Shown one piece after another: positions 23,234-31,632 of a stretch of DNA of 64,000 nucleotides. Each line of letters begins with the position of its first letter. The first letter of the stretch is position 1. Position numbers and translations under genes: made by a program. Under the pieces are notes generated by a model, which saw only the letters and a list, made by a program, of their open reading frames with translations, was not told the origin of the DNA and ran no database searches. Source of the DNA: Lentzea nigeriaca (lineage in GTDB: Bacteria; Actinomycetota; Actinomycetes; Mycobacteriales; Pseudonocardiaceae). Location: NCBI RefSeq assembly GCF_016907955.1, contig NZ_JAFBCX010000010.1, positions 186,001 through 250,000 of the forward strand, written 5' to 3'.

Positions 23234-24074
23234 CACGCGTCTCCTCACCGATGATGTCGGTGATCAGCTTCCTCGTCTGGACCTCGTCCAACGCCGTCCG
23301 ATCGAGTGACTTCAGCACGGTGTCGTAGCGGTCAACAGAAGTCTGATCTTCGAGGAAGACGTTAGCGCCCTCGCTTTCGACGTAGACGATGGCCGGAATC
23401 TTCTTGAACTCGAGGCGATCGAAGTCTCCCGCCAGCCCGGCATGTGGTCCGTACGCGGTGGCGATCAGGCGAATCGTGAGATAGGGCCGAACAGACAGGC
23501 GTAGCAGGTGGTGCAGTTGCTCCGCCATGACGCTCGGGTTTCCGACCGGCAGCCGAAGCGCCTGCTCGTGCATGTAGATGGTGACTTTTCGGCTTCCGTC
23601 GAGAACGGCGGTCTGGCGCACGACCCTGTTTTCGACCAATGCCCGTGCCTCGGGCTCGGGTAGCGGCTTGGCGAGGGCGAGGTGCCAGGTGTAGTCGGGG
23701 ACCTGCACCAAGCCGTGCACGACGTTCATCGACCAACCGGCGATGTCCGATGCGATCCTTTCGTGCTCTCGCAACGTGCGAACCCGCTCCGTCATGCCGG
23801 AACCGCTGGGCTGCAACCAGTCCCTGATGTGGGCGTCGTGGTGCAATGCCATGAGGTGTGCGAACTCATCGGGCGGCGTGCGCAGCAGACCGAGGAGCTG
23901 AGCGAGCTCCAGGTCGGTCACACCCTCCTTGCCGTTGATGAGTTCGGAGACCTTGGCCTCCTGCCAGCCCAGCAACTCGGCCGCGGCGCGGTTGGTCAAG
24001 CCAGCCGCCCGCAGCAGCGCCCGTATCGCGTCGCCGAACTCGCGGCCGCGCACCGTTGATCTCCGCAAAGGCAT
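23199..24074 (-). CDS. XRE-family regulator with DUF5753 domain
   Basis: 291 residues from ATG 24074 (MPLRRSTVRGREFGDAIR). HTH: LLRAAGLTNRAAAELLGWQEAKVSELINGKEGVTD. The DUF5753 domain covers about 90-275, with ERIASDIAGWSMNVVHGLVQVPDYTW as its diagnostic opening (the region that normally reads 'LPGLLQTPEYA'). It is the partner of the downstream DUF397 protein. The pair acts in developmental or antibiotic regulation in Streptomyces, and the signal is unknown. An in-frame extension to 24161 has no support. Confidence 0.92.
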   Translation of the reverse strand: MPLRRSTVRGREFGDAIRALLRAAGLTNRAAAELLGWQEAKVSELINGKEGVTDLELAQLLGLLRTPPDEFAHLMALHHDAHIRDWLQPSGSGMTERVRTLREHERIASDIAGWSMNVVHGLVQVPDYTWHLALAKPLPEPEARALVENRVVRQTAVLDGSRKVTIYMHEQALRLPVGNPSVMAEQLHHLLRLSVRPYLTIRLIATAYGPHAGLAGDFDRLEFKKIPAIVYVESEGANVFLEDQTSVDRYDTVLKSLDRTALDEVQTRKLITDIIGEETRDDQVAQEQLQR

Positions 24075-24223
24075 GCAGGGGACGGTAGAACCGCGCGTCC
24101 GTTTGGCTCCACCCATCCGCCGCAGATCAACCTGAAAGCATGCTGTTTGGCGGTCTTCCAAAGTTTTCCCAGAAACTTCGAGAGCGGCTGTCGGATCGGG
24201 GCCGTGGTGTTCGTAGCAGTGTC

Positions 24224-24838
24224 ATGAAGCTGACGACCATGACGCAGGTGACCATCGACGGAGTCGTGCAGGGCAACGGCGGCGCGTCGGACGAAGACCG
24301 CAGGAACGGGTTCGAGCGCGGCGGCTGGGCTCTGGGCAGGGGCGACGAGCAGACCCGCGAGTACATCAACCGGACGTATCAGCGCGCGGACGCGTTCCTG
24401 TTCGGCAGGCGGACCTATGAGCTGTTCCAGGCTTCGTGGGGGTCTTTGACGGAACAGGACGTCCCCGGCTGGGAGCGCGTGCTGCGGGCGTTGAACGAGC
24501 GGCCCAGGTACGTGGCATCGGCGAAGATCTCCGATCCGGTGTGGCCGGGCACGACCGTGCTGGACGATGTGGCCGCCATCGCGGAGCTGAAGGCCAAGCC
24601 GGGCGGTGAGGTGCAGGTGCACGGCAGCGGCACGCTGGTCCGGTGGCTGCTCGAGCACGACCTGGTCGACGAGATGTGCCTGGTCACCATCCCGGTGATC
24701 GTCGGGCAGGGCGCGCGGCTGTTCCCCGAGACCGGGCCGGACCTCGCGCTCGACCTGGTCGAGTCGCAGGTCGACTCGAAGGGCGTGACGATCCAGGTCT
24801 TCCGGCCTGCCGGGCGCCCGCAGTACCCGACGTCCTGA
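24224..24838 (+). CDS. Dihydrofolate reductase-family (RibD C-terminal-like) protein
   Basis: 204 residues from ATG 24224. It opens MKLTTMTQVTIDGVVQGNGG, the common start of the RibD_C/DHFR-like family, with LFGRRTYELFQASW (NADPH-side R-T-Y/F motif), VQVHGSGTLVRWLLEHDLVDEM, and VTIPVIVGQGARLFPET near the end. Such proteins are NAD(P)H-dependent reductases of unknown substrate. It is the first gene of a cluster with a YCII protein (22-bp gap) and an ECF42 sigma factor, a frequent grouping in which the sigma factor controls these genes. Confidence 0.88.
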   Translation: MKLTTMTQVTIDGVVQGNGGASDEDRRNGFERGGWALGRGDEQTREYINRTYQRADAFLFGRRTYELFQASWGSLTEQDVPGWERVLRALNERPRYVASAKISDPVWPGTTVLDDVAAIAELKAKPGGEVQVHGSGTLVRWLLEHDLVDEMCLVTIPVIVGQGARLFPETGPDLALDLVESQVDSKGVTIQVFRPAGRPQYPTS

Positions 24839-24860
24839 CAGCACAGGAGAGGATCTTCCG

Positions 24861-25184
24861 ATGCGGTATCTGGTGTCTGTCATCGGCGACAGGGAAAACC
24901 CCGGCAGCGCGGACCGGCGGCCTGCGATCAGCGAGTTCAACGAACGGCTGATGGCCGAGGGCTACTGGGTGTTCGCGGGCGGGCTCGCCGACACCGACAC
25001 GGCCACGGTCGTCGACAACCGGGGCGAGCAGGCGGTGTTCAGCGACGGGCCCTTCACGGAGTCGAAGGAGTACCTCGCCGGCGTGTGGGTGTGGGAGGTC
25101 CCCGATCTGGACGTGGCGCTGAAGCTCGCGAGCGAGGCGTCCAAGGTCTGTGACCGCAAGATCGAGGTGCGGCCGTTCCTGTGA
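24861..25184 (+). CDS. YCII/DGPF-domain protein, ECF42 partner
   Basis: 107 residues, RBS CAGGAGAGG. It begins MRYLVSVIGDRENPGSADRR and has the diagnostic DGPFTESKEYLAGVWVWEV motif followed by a terminal KIEVRPFL strand. YCII proteins form ferredoxin-like dimers, and most have no known activity. In actinomycetes DGPF proteins are the typical targets and neighbours of ECF42 sigma factors. The stop overlaps the sigma start by 4 bp. Confidence 0.92.
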   Translation: MRYLVSVIGDRENPGSADRRPAISEFNERLMAEGYWVFAGGLADTDTATVVDNRGEQAVFSDGPFTESKEYLAGVWVWEVPDLDVALKLASEASKVCDRKIEVRPFL

Positions 25185-26407
25185 ACGACGCGGAAGAGGC
25201 GGTCACCCGTGCCCACCGGAAGGAGTGGGCACGGGTGGTGGCCGCGCTGACGAAGCGTTTCGGTGACCTCGACCTCGCGGAGGAGGCGGCGGCGGAGGCG
25301 TTCGCGACGGCCGTCGAGCGGTGGCCTGTCGACGGCGTGCCGCCCAACCCCGGCGCCTGGCTGACCACCACCGCCAACCGCAGGGCCATCGACCGGATCC
25401 GGCGCGAGAACAAGCGCGACGACAAGCAGAAGGAGGCTCAGTCCATGCATCACGACGATCCGCCTGAGCCCCTGGGCGCCATCGACGACGACCGGCTCCG
25501 GCTGATCTTCACCTGCTGTCACCCGGCGCTGGCGGTGGAGGCCCGCGTGGCGCTGACGTTGCGGATGGTCGGCGGTCTGACCGTGCCCGAGATCGCCCGC
25601 GCCTTCCTGGTGGCCGAAAGTGCCGTGGGGCAACGGATCACCCGCGCGAAAGCCAAGATCAAGGCCGCTCGTATCCCGTACCGCGTGCCGTCGGCCGAAG
25701 ACCTCCCGTCCCGCGTCACCGGCGTTCTCACGGTGCTGTACCTGGTGTTCAACGAGGGCTACCTGGCCACCGGGCCCGACACCGATCCCGTGCGGCAGGA
25801 TCTGACGACCGAGGCGATCCGGCTCACCCGCCTGATCCGCGCGCTGCTGCCGGACAACGGTGAGGTGGCCGGGCTGCTGGCGTTGATGCTGCTCATCGAA
25901 GCCCGCCGCCCCGCCCGTGTCTCGGCGGGTGGCGAGCTGGTCGCCCTCGACGAGCAGGACCGCGGGGCCTGGGACACGGCGTTGATCGCCGAGGGACACC
26001 GGCTGGTGCGCGAGCGCCTCGCCACCGGGCAGCCTCCCGGCCGCTACCAGGTCCTCGCCGCGATCAACGCCGTGCACACCTCCGCCCGCGACATCCGCGA
26101 CACCGACTGGTCCCAGGTCGTCGCGCTCTACGACCAGCTCGTCCGGCTCGACGCCTCGCCGATCGTGGCGCTCAACCGGGCCATCGCGGTCGCCGAGCTC
26201 GACGGGCCGGAGGTCGCGCTCGCGGCCGTCGACCGGCTGGACGGCGCGTTGGCCGGCTACCACGCGTACCACGTCACCCGTGCCGATCTGCTGCGCCGGC
26301 TGGGCAGGAGTCAGCAGTCGCGTGAGGCCTACGACAAGGCGATCGAACTGGCGGGCAACAGCGCCGAGGTCGCCTATCTGACCCGTCGCCGCGACCAGCT
26401 GGGATAG
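25181..26407 (+). CDS. ECF42-type RNA polymerase sigma factor with C-terminal TPR-like extension
   Basis: 408 residues, far longer than a simple ECF (about 190). Sigma region 2: GDLDLAEEAAAEAFATAVERWPVDGVP and GAWLTTTANRRAIDRIRR. Region 4: ARVALTLRMVGGLTVPEIARAFLVAESAVGQRITRAK. The C-terminal about 220 residues contain the conserved LYLVFNEGYLA segment (YLVFNEGY is the ECF42 signature) and TPR-like helices (YHVTRADLLRRLGRSQQSREAY). The extension is needed for activity in the group and replaces an anti-sigma factor. It is co-translated with the DGPF protein, its likely target operon. A second ECF42 lies at 40252. Confidence 0.93.
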   Translation: MNDAEEAVTRAHRKEWARVVAALTKRFGDLDLAEEAAAEAFATAVERWPVDGVPPNPGAWLTTTANRRAIDRIRRENKRDDKQKEAQSMHHDDPPEPLGAIDDDRLRLIFTCCHPALAVEARVALTLRMVGGLTVPEIARAFLVAESAVGQRITRAKAKIKAARIPYRVPSAEDLPSRVTGVLTVLYLVFNEGYLATGPDTDPVRQDLTTEAIRLTRLIRALLPDNGEVAGLLALMLLIEARRPARVSAGGELVALDEQDRGAWDTALIAEGHRLVRERLATGQPPGRYQVLAAINAVHTSARDIRDTDWSQVVALYDQLVRLDASPIVALNRAIAVAELDGPEVALAAVDRLDGALAGYHAYHVTRADLLRRLGRSQQSREAYDKAIELAGNSAEVAYLTRRRDQLG

Positions 26408-26500
26408 CGAGGGGCAGCGTCATCGTGCAGACCTGGGCCGATGTCCGTTTTGCGCAGGATCCTGGCGCCACCACAAGGTGGCATTCAGGGGCCTGCGCCG

Positions 26501-27082
26501 TCAGCGGGATCCGGACATCGCTTCGGCGGTCCCGCGGACTTCTTCCGCCTGTGCGCGGGTGAGTCGCCGGACGGCCCAGATGATCTCGCCGAGACCGGGC
26601 ACCGCGATGCCTTCCGGGGTGACTCCGGTCAGCGTCCCGAGCACGTCGGCGGGGATGTCCAGCAGTGGCGCCAGGTCACCGAGCAAGTCAGGGGTGAGCT
26701 CCTTGCGACCGGTGCCCACGATGGCGTAGGTCGAGGCCGCCCAGTAGCGCCCGCCTCGCGTGATCTCCGCGACTGCGCGGGCGACCGCACTCTGGTCCAT
26801 GTTCCTGTTGGAGAGCAACCGCATGACCAGGGCGCCCGGCCCTTCGCTGCGCACGAAATGGTCGAAGGACAGCGGCATCTCGGCGGGTTTCATGCGTTGT
26901 TGTCGCGGCAGTGAGTCCGCGAACGCCCGGACCTCTGCCCGCTGTTCGTCCGACAGGGGAAGGACGGCTCGGACGATTTTCGGCGTCTCGCCGCCGGCGA
27001 GACGGTCGTGCGGCATGAGGTCGGCCGGGACGGGCTGCCCGGCGAGGACCAGCCGGTCTGATTCGTGCAGTTTCTCCCCCAT
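26501..27082 (-). CDS. Putative XRE-like regulator
   Basis: 193 residues from ATG 27082. The central-to-C-terminal part looks like a lambda-repressor-type HTH: VARAVAEITRGGRYWAASTYAIVGTGRKELTPDLLGDLAPLLDIPADVL, where 'TPDLLGDLAPLLDIPADVL' is typical of XRE domains that read 'xxxLxALAxxLGVPxxxL'. The N-terminal half (LPLSDEQRAEVRAFADSLPRQQ) has no known domain. It is divergent from the small membrane protein at 27122 (39 bp between starts). Target and ligand are unknown. The HTH is atypical because of the insertion in the recognition region. Confidence 0.6.
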   Translation of the reverse strand: MGEKLHESDRLVLAGQPVPADLMPHDRLAGGETPKIVRAVLPLSDEQRAEVRAFADSLPRQQRMKPAEMPLSFDHFVRSEGPGALVMRLLSNRNMDQSAVARAVAEITRGGRYWAASTYAIVGTGRKELTPDLLGDLAPLLDIPADVLGTLTGVTPEGIAVPGLGEIIWAVRRLTRAQAEEVRGTAEAMSGSR

Positions 27083-27121
27083 CCGATCAAGCGTAGGCGG
27101 CGGATCGCTACTCTGGATGAC

Positions 27122-27490
27122 GTGCCCGGCACCCGCAGCTCGCGAACCCGCGCGTACCTCGCGCGGGTCCTCGCCGTGCTGGCGCTGGTGGCCGGGGTGG
27201 CGATGATGCAGGGCACCCCGTGCGAGACGGAGTTCGCCTGGACCGCGCAATGCCCCACGTCGAGCACCCAGGCGGTCGCGCACTCCGATCAGGCCGGTGA
27301 CATCGGGTTGCTCGAGGGCATCCTCGTCGCGGGCGCGTGCCTTGTGGTGGCGCTCGCGGTGCTGGTCGGGTTCGCCGTGCTGCGGCGGTCCGGTTCGGTG
27401 CCGGTGCGCCTGGTGCCACCACCCGTGTGGTCACGTCCTTCACGTCGGCTGGAAGTGCGGCTGGCGCAGCTCTGCGTGCTGCGCACCTAG
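27122..27490 (+). CDS. Small two-span membrane protein (DUF6153-like)
   Basis: 122 residues from GTG 27122. Two hydrophobic segments are visible (AYLARVLAVLALVAGVAMM near the N-terminus and GILVAGACLVVALAVLVGFAV near 75), with a short extracytoplasmic loop containing two Cys (TPCETEFAWTAQCP). The tail is basic and ends LAQLCVLRT, reminiscent of the xCVLRT/RT endings of small actinobacterial DUF6153 membrane proteins (tentative). It lies 54 bp upstream of a DsbA-like gene and a VKOR gene, so the Cys pair could be a substrate of that system. Confidence 0.6.
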   Translation: MPGTRSSRTRAYLARVLAVLALVAGVAMMQGTPCETEFAWTAQCPTSSTQAVAHSDQAGDIGLLEGILVAGACLVVALAVLVGFAVLRRSGSVPVRLVPPPVWSRPSRRLEVRLAQLCVLRT

Positions 27491-27544
27491 ACCGATCCCG
27501 GTCTTCAGCCCGTCTTTTCCCGCCTTCGTGGAGGTTTCTTCGTC

Positions 27545-28147
27545 ATGTCCAAGAACGCTCGTCTGTCCCTGATCGTCATCGCCGTCGCAGCGGTGGTGAT
27601 CGCCGGCTTCTTCCTGTTCGGCCGCAACAACAACACGACCGCGGCACCGCAGTCCGGTGACGGCACGGTGTCCGTCGTCGAGTACCTCGACTTCCAGTGC
27701 CCGTACTGCCGCGCCGTCTCGTTCGACGTCGAGAAGCTCAAGACCGAGTACGGCGACCGCGTCTCGTTCAGCACCAAGCACTTCCCCATTCCCGGCCACC
27801 GCCACGGCGAGCTCGCCGCCGTCTCGGTCGAGGCGGCCGCGGCGCAGGGCAAGCGCGACGAGATGGCCAAGCTGGTGTTCGAGACGCAGCCGGAGTGGGG
27901 CGAGCAGCAGGCCTCGCAGCGCGCGACGTTCGTCGGCTTCGCGCAGCGGCTCGGGCTCGACACGGCGGCGTTCGAGAAGTCGCTGGACGACCAGGCGGTG
28001 CGCGAGCGGGTGCTGGCAGAGCGGGCGGAGGGCAGCAAGCTCGGGGTGAAGGGCACGCCGACGTTCTTCATCAACGGCAGCAAGTTCACCGGCACGCCCG
28101 CCTACGACTCGCTGAAGGCGGCGATCGACCGGGAGCTCGCGAAGTGA
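27545..28147 (+). CDS. DsbA-like thiol oxidoreductase, membrane-anchored
   Basis: 200 residues. The N-terminal signal anchor is LSLIVIAVAAVVIAGFFLF (about 7-25). The thioredoxin fold has the active site DFQCPYCRAVSF (C52-P-Y-C55) and the cis-Pro loop GVKGTPTFFINGSKF near 165. The DSBA-type helical insert sits between them. It acts outside the membrane, introducing disulfides into exported proteins, and is re-oxidised by VKOR, whose gene overlaps this one by GTGA. This is the standard actinobacterial alternative to DsbA/DsbB. Confidence 0.93.
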   Translation: MSKNARLSLIVIAVAAVVIAGFFLFGRNNNTTAAPQSGDGTVSVVEYLDFQCPYCRAVSFDVEKLKTEYGDRVSFSTKHFPIPGHRHGELAAVSVEAAAAQGKRDEMAKLVFETQPEWGEQQASQRATFVGFAQRLGLDTAAFEKSLDDQAVRERVLAERAEGSKLGVKGTPTFFINGSKFTGTPAYDSLKAAIDRELAK

Positions 28148-28683
28148 ACCGGATCGTCGCCTGGGTGCTCGCGGTCGGCGGGTTCGTCGGCCTGGTCGCC
28201 TCGTTCGTGCTCACGATCGAGAAGATCGCGCTGCTCAAGGACCCGTTCTACGTGCCGACGTGCAGCATCAACCCGGTGCTGAGCTGCGGCTCGATCATGA
28301 AGACGCCGCAGGCGGAGCTGTTCGGGTTTCCGAACCCGTTGCTCGGCATCGCGGGGTTCGCGGTCGTGACGACGGTGGGTGTGCTGCTGCTCGCGGGCGT
28401 CTCGTTGCCGTCGTGGGTGTGGATCGGGCTGCAGGTCGGCGCCACGTTCGGGGTGCTGTTCGTGCACTGGCTGATCTACCAGAGCCTGTACGAGATCGGG
28501 GCGCTGTGCCCGTACTGCATGGTCGTGTGGGCGGTGACGATCCCGGTCTTCTGGTACACGACGCTGCGCAACATCCGGCCGGCGTTCCAGTACCACAGCG
28601 TCGTGCTGATCCTGTGGTACCTGGTGATCGGGGCCGGTGTGCTGCAGGCGTTCTGGTTCTACTGGTCCTCGCTCGTGTCCTAA
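28144..28683 (+). CDS. Vitamin K epoxide reductase family protein (VKOR, DsbB functional replacement)
   Basis: 179 residues from GTG 28144. Four or five membrane segments. The loop Cys pair C40/C48 (VPTCSINPVLSCGSI) and the quinone-proximal CxxC pair C122/C125 (GALCPYCMVVWA) are the four redox Cys of bacterial VKORs. It passes electrons from DsbA to menaquinone. It is translationally coupled to the DsbA gene. The TM count is from hydrophobicity by eye. Confidence 0.95.
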   Translation: MNRIVAWVLAVGGFVGLVASFVLTIEKIALLKDPFYVPTCSINPVLSCGSIMKTPQAELFGFPNPLLGIAGFAVVTTVGVLLLAGVSLPSWVWIGLQVGATFGVLFVHWLIYQSLYEIGALCPYCMVVWAVTIPVFWYTTLRNIRPAFQYHSVVLILWYLVIGAGVLQAFWFYWSSLVS

Positions 28684-28688
28684 ATGGA

Positions 28689-28720
28689 GCGGAGGTGGCC
28701 GGTCGACCGGCCACCTCCGC
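28689..28720. terminator. Perfect 32-bp palindrome, bidirectional terminator
   Basis: GCGGAGGTGGCCGGTC (28689-28704) is followed without spacer by its exact reverse complement (28705-28720). It lies between the VKOR stop (28683) and the stop of the convergent small secreted protein (28732). In RNA it would form a very stable stem on either strand. Confidence 0.8.
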
Positions 28721-28731
28721 GGATCACATCC

Positions 28732-28992
28732 TCACAGGTCCGCCCAGAGGAAGTACTGGTTGCTGTCGGCGTCCAGCAGGCAGCCGGTCTTCCAGCCGTG
28801 CGCCAACTGGTACTGGGCAGCATCCCTCCAGCAGTCCTGCCGGCCTTCCTCGTTGCCGGGGTACGGGCCGTCGATCACGCGCCACACCAAGACGGACATG
28901 TCGTCGTTGCCTGCCGCGGACGCCGTCGAGCCGAGTGCCGCGAGCCCGGCAAGCGTGATCGCGGCAGCGGACACCATCTTCGCGAACTTCAT
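28732..28992 (-). CDS. Small secreted protein
   Basis: 86 residues. The signal peptide MKFAKMVSAAAITLAGLAAL ends in TASAAG, with probable cleavage after ASA. The mature part is about 58 residues with two Cys (RQDCWRD, TGCLLD) likely in one disulfide, and is rich in Trp and Tyr (WRVIDGPYPGN, YQLAHGWKTG). No known family is recognised. It is convergent with the DsbA-VKOR operon, which could oxidise it. Function unknown. Confidence 0.75.
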   Translation of the reverse strand: MKFAKMVSAAAITLAGLAALGSTASAAGNDDMSVLVWRVIDGPYPGNEEGRQDCWRDAAQYQLAHGWKTGCLLDADSNQYFLWADL

Positions 28993-29124
28993 GTCTCCCC
29001 CAGAGACTCGGGAACTTGTTCGATTGCGAACGCTACCTCCGCGAGCCCTGTCAGGTGATCAAGGTGACCGCACAGTTGCCCACGATCTGCAGCAGTGGTC
29101 ACGCTCTGACGGCGAGAGCCGCGG

Positions 29125-29655
29125 TCATAGACGAGCGCGCAGGCCGTCGATCCCCGTGAAATGGTGGCCGCGCATGCCCGCGCGTTCGGCGGCCCTCACG
29201 TTCTCCAGCTTGTCGTCGACGAACAGGATGTCGCCGCCGCCCAACTGTTCCCGGCACCACTCGAACGCTTCGAGCTCCGGCTTCGCGTGCCCGATCCGGC
29301 ACGAGAATCCGCGCACCTCGAACAGGTCCAGCCACTCGTGGGTGCGCTCGAAGTTGCGCGCGTGGTCCTCGGGAATGTTGGACAGCAAGGCGATCCGGCG
29401 TCCGGCCGCGTGCAGTTCGCCGAGCAGGGCGACCATCTCGTCGTCGACGCGGCTCCAGCTCTGCACGTCGAGCTCGACGAGCGGCGGGTGGCCCACGCGC
29501 GCCCAGTACTCCTCGGCCGTCACGTCGCCGCGGTCGTAGGCGGGGCGGTGGGCCCAGTAGGCGTCCCAGAACTCCGGCGATGTGCTCATCGACGCCATGA
29601 CCTCCGGCGACTGATCGCGCGCGATCACACCGAACATGTCGAACAACACGATCAT
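29125..29655 (-). CDS. HAD superfamily phosphatase
   Basis: 176 residues from ATG 29655. Motif I is FDMFGVIAR (nucleophile D5; the usual second Asp is replaced by F-G-V, i.e. DMFGV), motif II is LLSNIPEDH, the motif III Lys is in GHAKPELEAF, and motif IV is ILFVDDKLENV. It belongs to the HAD-IA (YihX-like) branch that dephosphorylates small sugar phosphates. It overlaps the DeoR stop by ATGA and is cotranscribed. A sugar-phosphate substrate is inferred from the DeoR context. A second part of the same open frame upstream of 29655 is antisense noise. Confidence 0.88.
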   Translation of the reverse strand: MIVLFDMFGVIARDQSPEVMASMSTSPEFWDAYWAHRPAYDRGDVTAEEYWARVGHPPLVELDVQSWSRVDDEMVALLGELHAAGRRIALLSNIPEDHARNFERTHEWLDLFEVRGFSCRIGHAKPELEAFEWCREQLGGGDILFVDDKLENVRAAERAGMRGHHFTGIDGLRARL

Positions 29656-30389
29656 GCCGTCACCACCGCAACCCCGGCCGCCGCAAGGCCTTCGTCGCCG
29701 TCGGCGTCGGTCACCACTGCGTCCAGAGAGGACGCGGGCGCGACGAACGCCAGCGCCGTGCGGGTGAGTTTCGACGCGTCGACGGCGGCGATCACGCGCC
29801 GGGCCGAGGCGATGGCGGCGCGTTTCACCGCGGCGTCCTCCAGGTCGAACGCGGTGAGTCCCTGCGCGGCGGACAGGCCACAGCAGCCGATCACCGCGGT
29901 GTCGAAGCGCAGCGCGGAGATCGAGGCCAGCGTCAACGGCCCGGTCAGGGCGAGTTCGCCGGGGCGCGGACGGCCGCCGGGCACGAGCAGCGTGAGGGAA
30001 GCGCTGGAGGACAACGCGTTCACCGCGTGCAGGGACAACGGCATGACGGTCAGGCGGCGGTCGTGCAGCAGCCGGGCGACCTCGAGGCACGTGGTGCCGC
30101 TGTCCAGCACGACCGACTCGCCGTCGGCGATCAGGCCCGCCACGGCGGCGGCGATGCGGCGCTTGGCGTCCGGGTTCTCGTCGGAGCGCAGCGCGAACGG
30201 CGGCTCGGAGCCGCGCAGCAGGAGGCTGCGGGCGCCGCCGCGGAAGCGTTCCAGCACGCCCTGGGCGGCGAGGACCTCCAGGTCGCGGCGGATGGTCATC
30301 TCCGACGCGCCGGTCAGCGCGGCCAGGTCGGCCACGCCGAGGGAGCCGGCGTCGCGGACGGCCTCGGTGATCTGCTTCAAACGGGACAC
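29652..30389 (-). CDS. DeoR/GlpR family regulator of sugar metabolism
   Basis: 245 residues from GTG 30389. HTH: RLKQITEAVRDAGSLGVADLAALTGASEMTIRRDLEVLAAQGVLERF, the DeoR signature. The sensor domain (about 75-240) has DSGTTCLEVARLL and CCGLSAAQGLTAFDLEDAAVK, the phosphosugar-binding isomerase-like fold, including VIAAVDASKLTRTAL. It is coupled to the HAD gene and divergent from the MFS exporter. The shared promoter has interleaved palindromes. The inducer is probably a phosphorylated sugar. Confidence 0.92.
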   Translation of the reverse strand: MSRLKQITEAVRDAGSLGVADLAALTGASEMTIRRDLEVLAAQGVLERFRGGARSLLLRGSEPPFALRSDENPDAKRRIAAAVAGLIADGESVVLDSGTTCLEVARLLHDRRLTVMPLSLHAVNALSSSASLTLLVPGGRPRPGELALTGPLTLASISALRFDTAVIGCCGLSAAQGLTAFDLEDAAVKRAAIASARRVIAAVDASKLTRTALAFVAPASSLDAVVTDADGDEGLAAAGVAVVTA

Positions 30390-30399
30390 GGTCGTGATT

Positions 30400-30435
30400 G
30401 AACATCAACGATGTTCGAAACTCAAACTTTCGAAC
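30400..30435. promoter_or_regulatory. Interleaved inverted repeats, probable DeoR operators
   Basis: GAACAT-CAACG-ATGTTC lies at 30400-30416 and GTTCGAAA-CTCAAAC-TTTCGAAC at 30413-30435. They share GTTC, so two repressor dimers would be phased along the promoter between the DeoR (start 30389) and MFS (start 30464) genes. AT content is locally high. Confidence 0.75.
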
Positions 30436-30463
30436 ACGCGGATCGTTCGTTAGCGTGGGGCAA

Positions 30464-31621
30464 GTGAACGCTCTCAAGGCCGCGCGGGTGGCCACCTTCA
30501 CGTACTTCGCGCTCAACGGGTTCCTGCTCGGGCTGTGGCTCGTGCACATCCCGACGGTCGAGCAGCGCATCGGCATCGACCACGCCGAACTCGGGCGGTT
30601 GCTGCTCTTGCTCGGGCTGGGCGCGTTCGTGGGAATGCGCATCGGCGGCAAGATCACCGACCGGGCGGGCACGAAGCTGGTCGTGCCGATCACGGGTGTG
30701 GCGTGCAGCCTGACCGTCTCGCTGCCGGGGCTGGCCGTCAACCAGTGGACGCTCGGTGCGGCGCTGCTCATCTTCGGCATCGGCCAAGGGCTGATGGACG
30801 TCAGCATGAACGCGCACGCCGTGGTGGTGGAACAGCACTACAAGCGGCCGGTGATGTCGGCGTTCCACGCGACGTGGTCACTCGGTGGTGTAGCGGCGGC
30901 GCTGACCGGTGCGCGCACACTCGGCTGGGAGCTCTCCCCCGCCGCCACGCTCGGCGCGGCAGCAGCGCTCGGCGTCGTCGTCAGCCTCGTGACCGCGAGG
31001 GCACTGCTCGACGGGAGGGAGGAGCACCACGTCCAGCCCACCGGCAAGCGCAGGGCTCCGCGCCGGATCTGGATCATGGCGGTGCTGGCCGGGTTCGTGA
31101 TGCTGAGCGAGGGCTCGGCCAACGACTGGAGCGTGCTGCACCTGCAGGACGTCCTCGGCGCCTCACCGCAGATCGCGGCGCTGGCCTACGGCGCGTTCGC
31201 GACGACCATGACCACAGGGCGGCTGCTCGCGGACCGCATCGCCGCGAAGGCCGGGCCGGTGGCGGTGCTGCGCTGGGGTGCGGCGATCGGGGCGCTGGGC
31301 ATCGCGACGGCGGCGCTGTCGCCGTGGATCTGGCTGGCCCTGGTCGGCTGGGCGGTCGCGGGCGCGGGGTTGTCGGGCACGGTGCCACAGCTGTTCAGCG
31401 CGGCCGGGCACGCCGAAGCCGGCGCGGCCGCGGCGAACGTGTCCCGCGTCGCCGGGCTCGGTTACCTCGGTGTGCTGGCCGGGCCCGCCGTGATCGGCTG
31501 GCTGACGCACGTCGTGCCGCTCAACATCGCGTTCCTGCTGCCGGTGGCGATCTGCGTGGTCGCGGCGTTCTCGGCTGGCGTGTTGCGGCCGGATCCGGCT
31601 CAGGAGCGCGTGGCGGCGTAA
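30464..31621 (+). CDS. MFS transporter (FucP/YbjJ-like)
   Basis: 385 residues from GTG 30464, chosen since the conserved opening AARVATFTYFALNGFLLGLW follows it directly. About 12 hydrophobic segments. The signature loop 2-3 is KITDRAGTKLVV, and ILIFGIGQGLMDVSMNAHAV is the G-x-x-x-D-x-x-x-N-x-x-x motif of the YbjJ/Mdf-like bacterial MFS group. The loop 8-9 equivalent GRLLADRIAAKAG is also present. It is likely an exporter or sugar transporter at the cytoplasmic membrane. It is divergent from the DeoR-HAD operon and followed after 11 bp by an RraA-like gene. Confidence 0.9.
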   Translation: MNALKAARVATFTYFALNGFLLGLWLVHIPTVEQRIGIDHAELGRLLLLLGLGAFVGMRIGGKITDRAGTKLVVPITGVACSLTVSLPGLAVNQWTLGAALLIFGIGQGLMDVSMNAHAVVVEQHYKRPVMSAFHATWSLGGVAAALTGARTLGWELSPAATLGAAAALGVVVSLVTARALLDGREEHHVQPTGKRRAPRRIWIMAVLAGFVMLSEGSANDWSVLHLQDVLGASPQIAALAYGAFATTMTTGRLLADRIAAKAGPVAVLRWGAAIGALGIATAALSPWIWLALVGWAVAGAGLSGTVPQLFSAAGHAEAGAAAANVSRVAGLGYLGVLAGPAVIGWLTHVVPLNIAFLLPVAICVVAAFSAGVLRPDPAQERVAA

Positions 31622-31632
31622 GACTGTGCGGC

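Noticed and set aside
29125-30807. Apparent 560-residue fusion upstream of the HAD phosphatase
   Set aside because: The upstream part is antisense or out of frame to the DeoR and MFS genes; the true start is ATG 29655 overlapping the DeoR stop.
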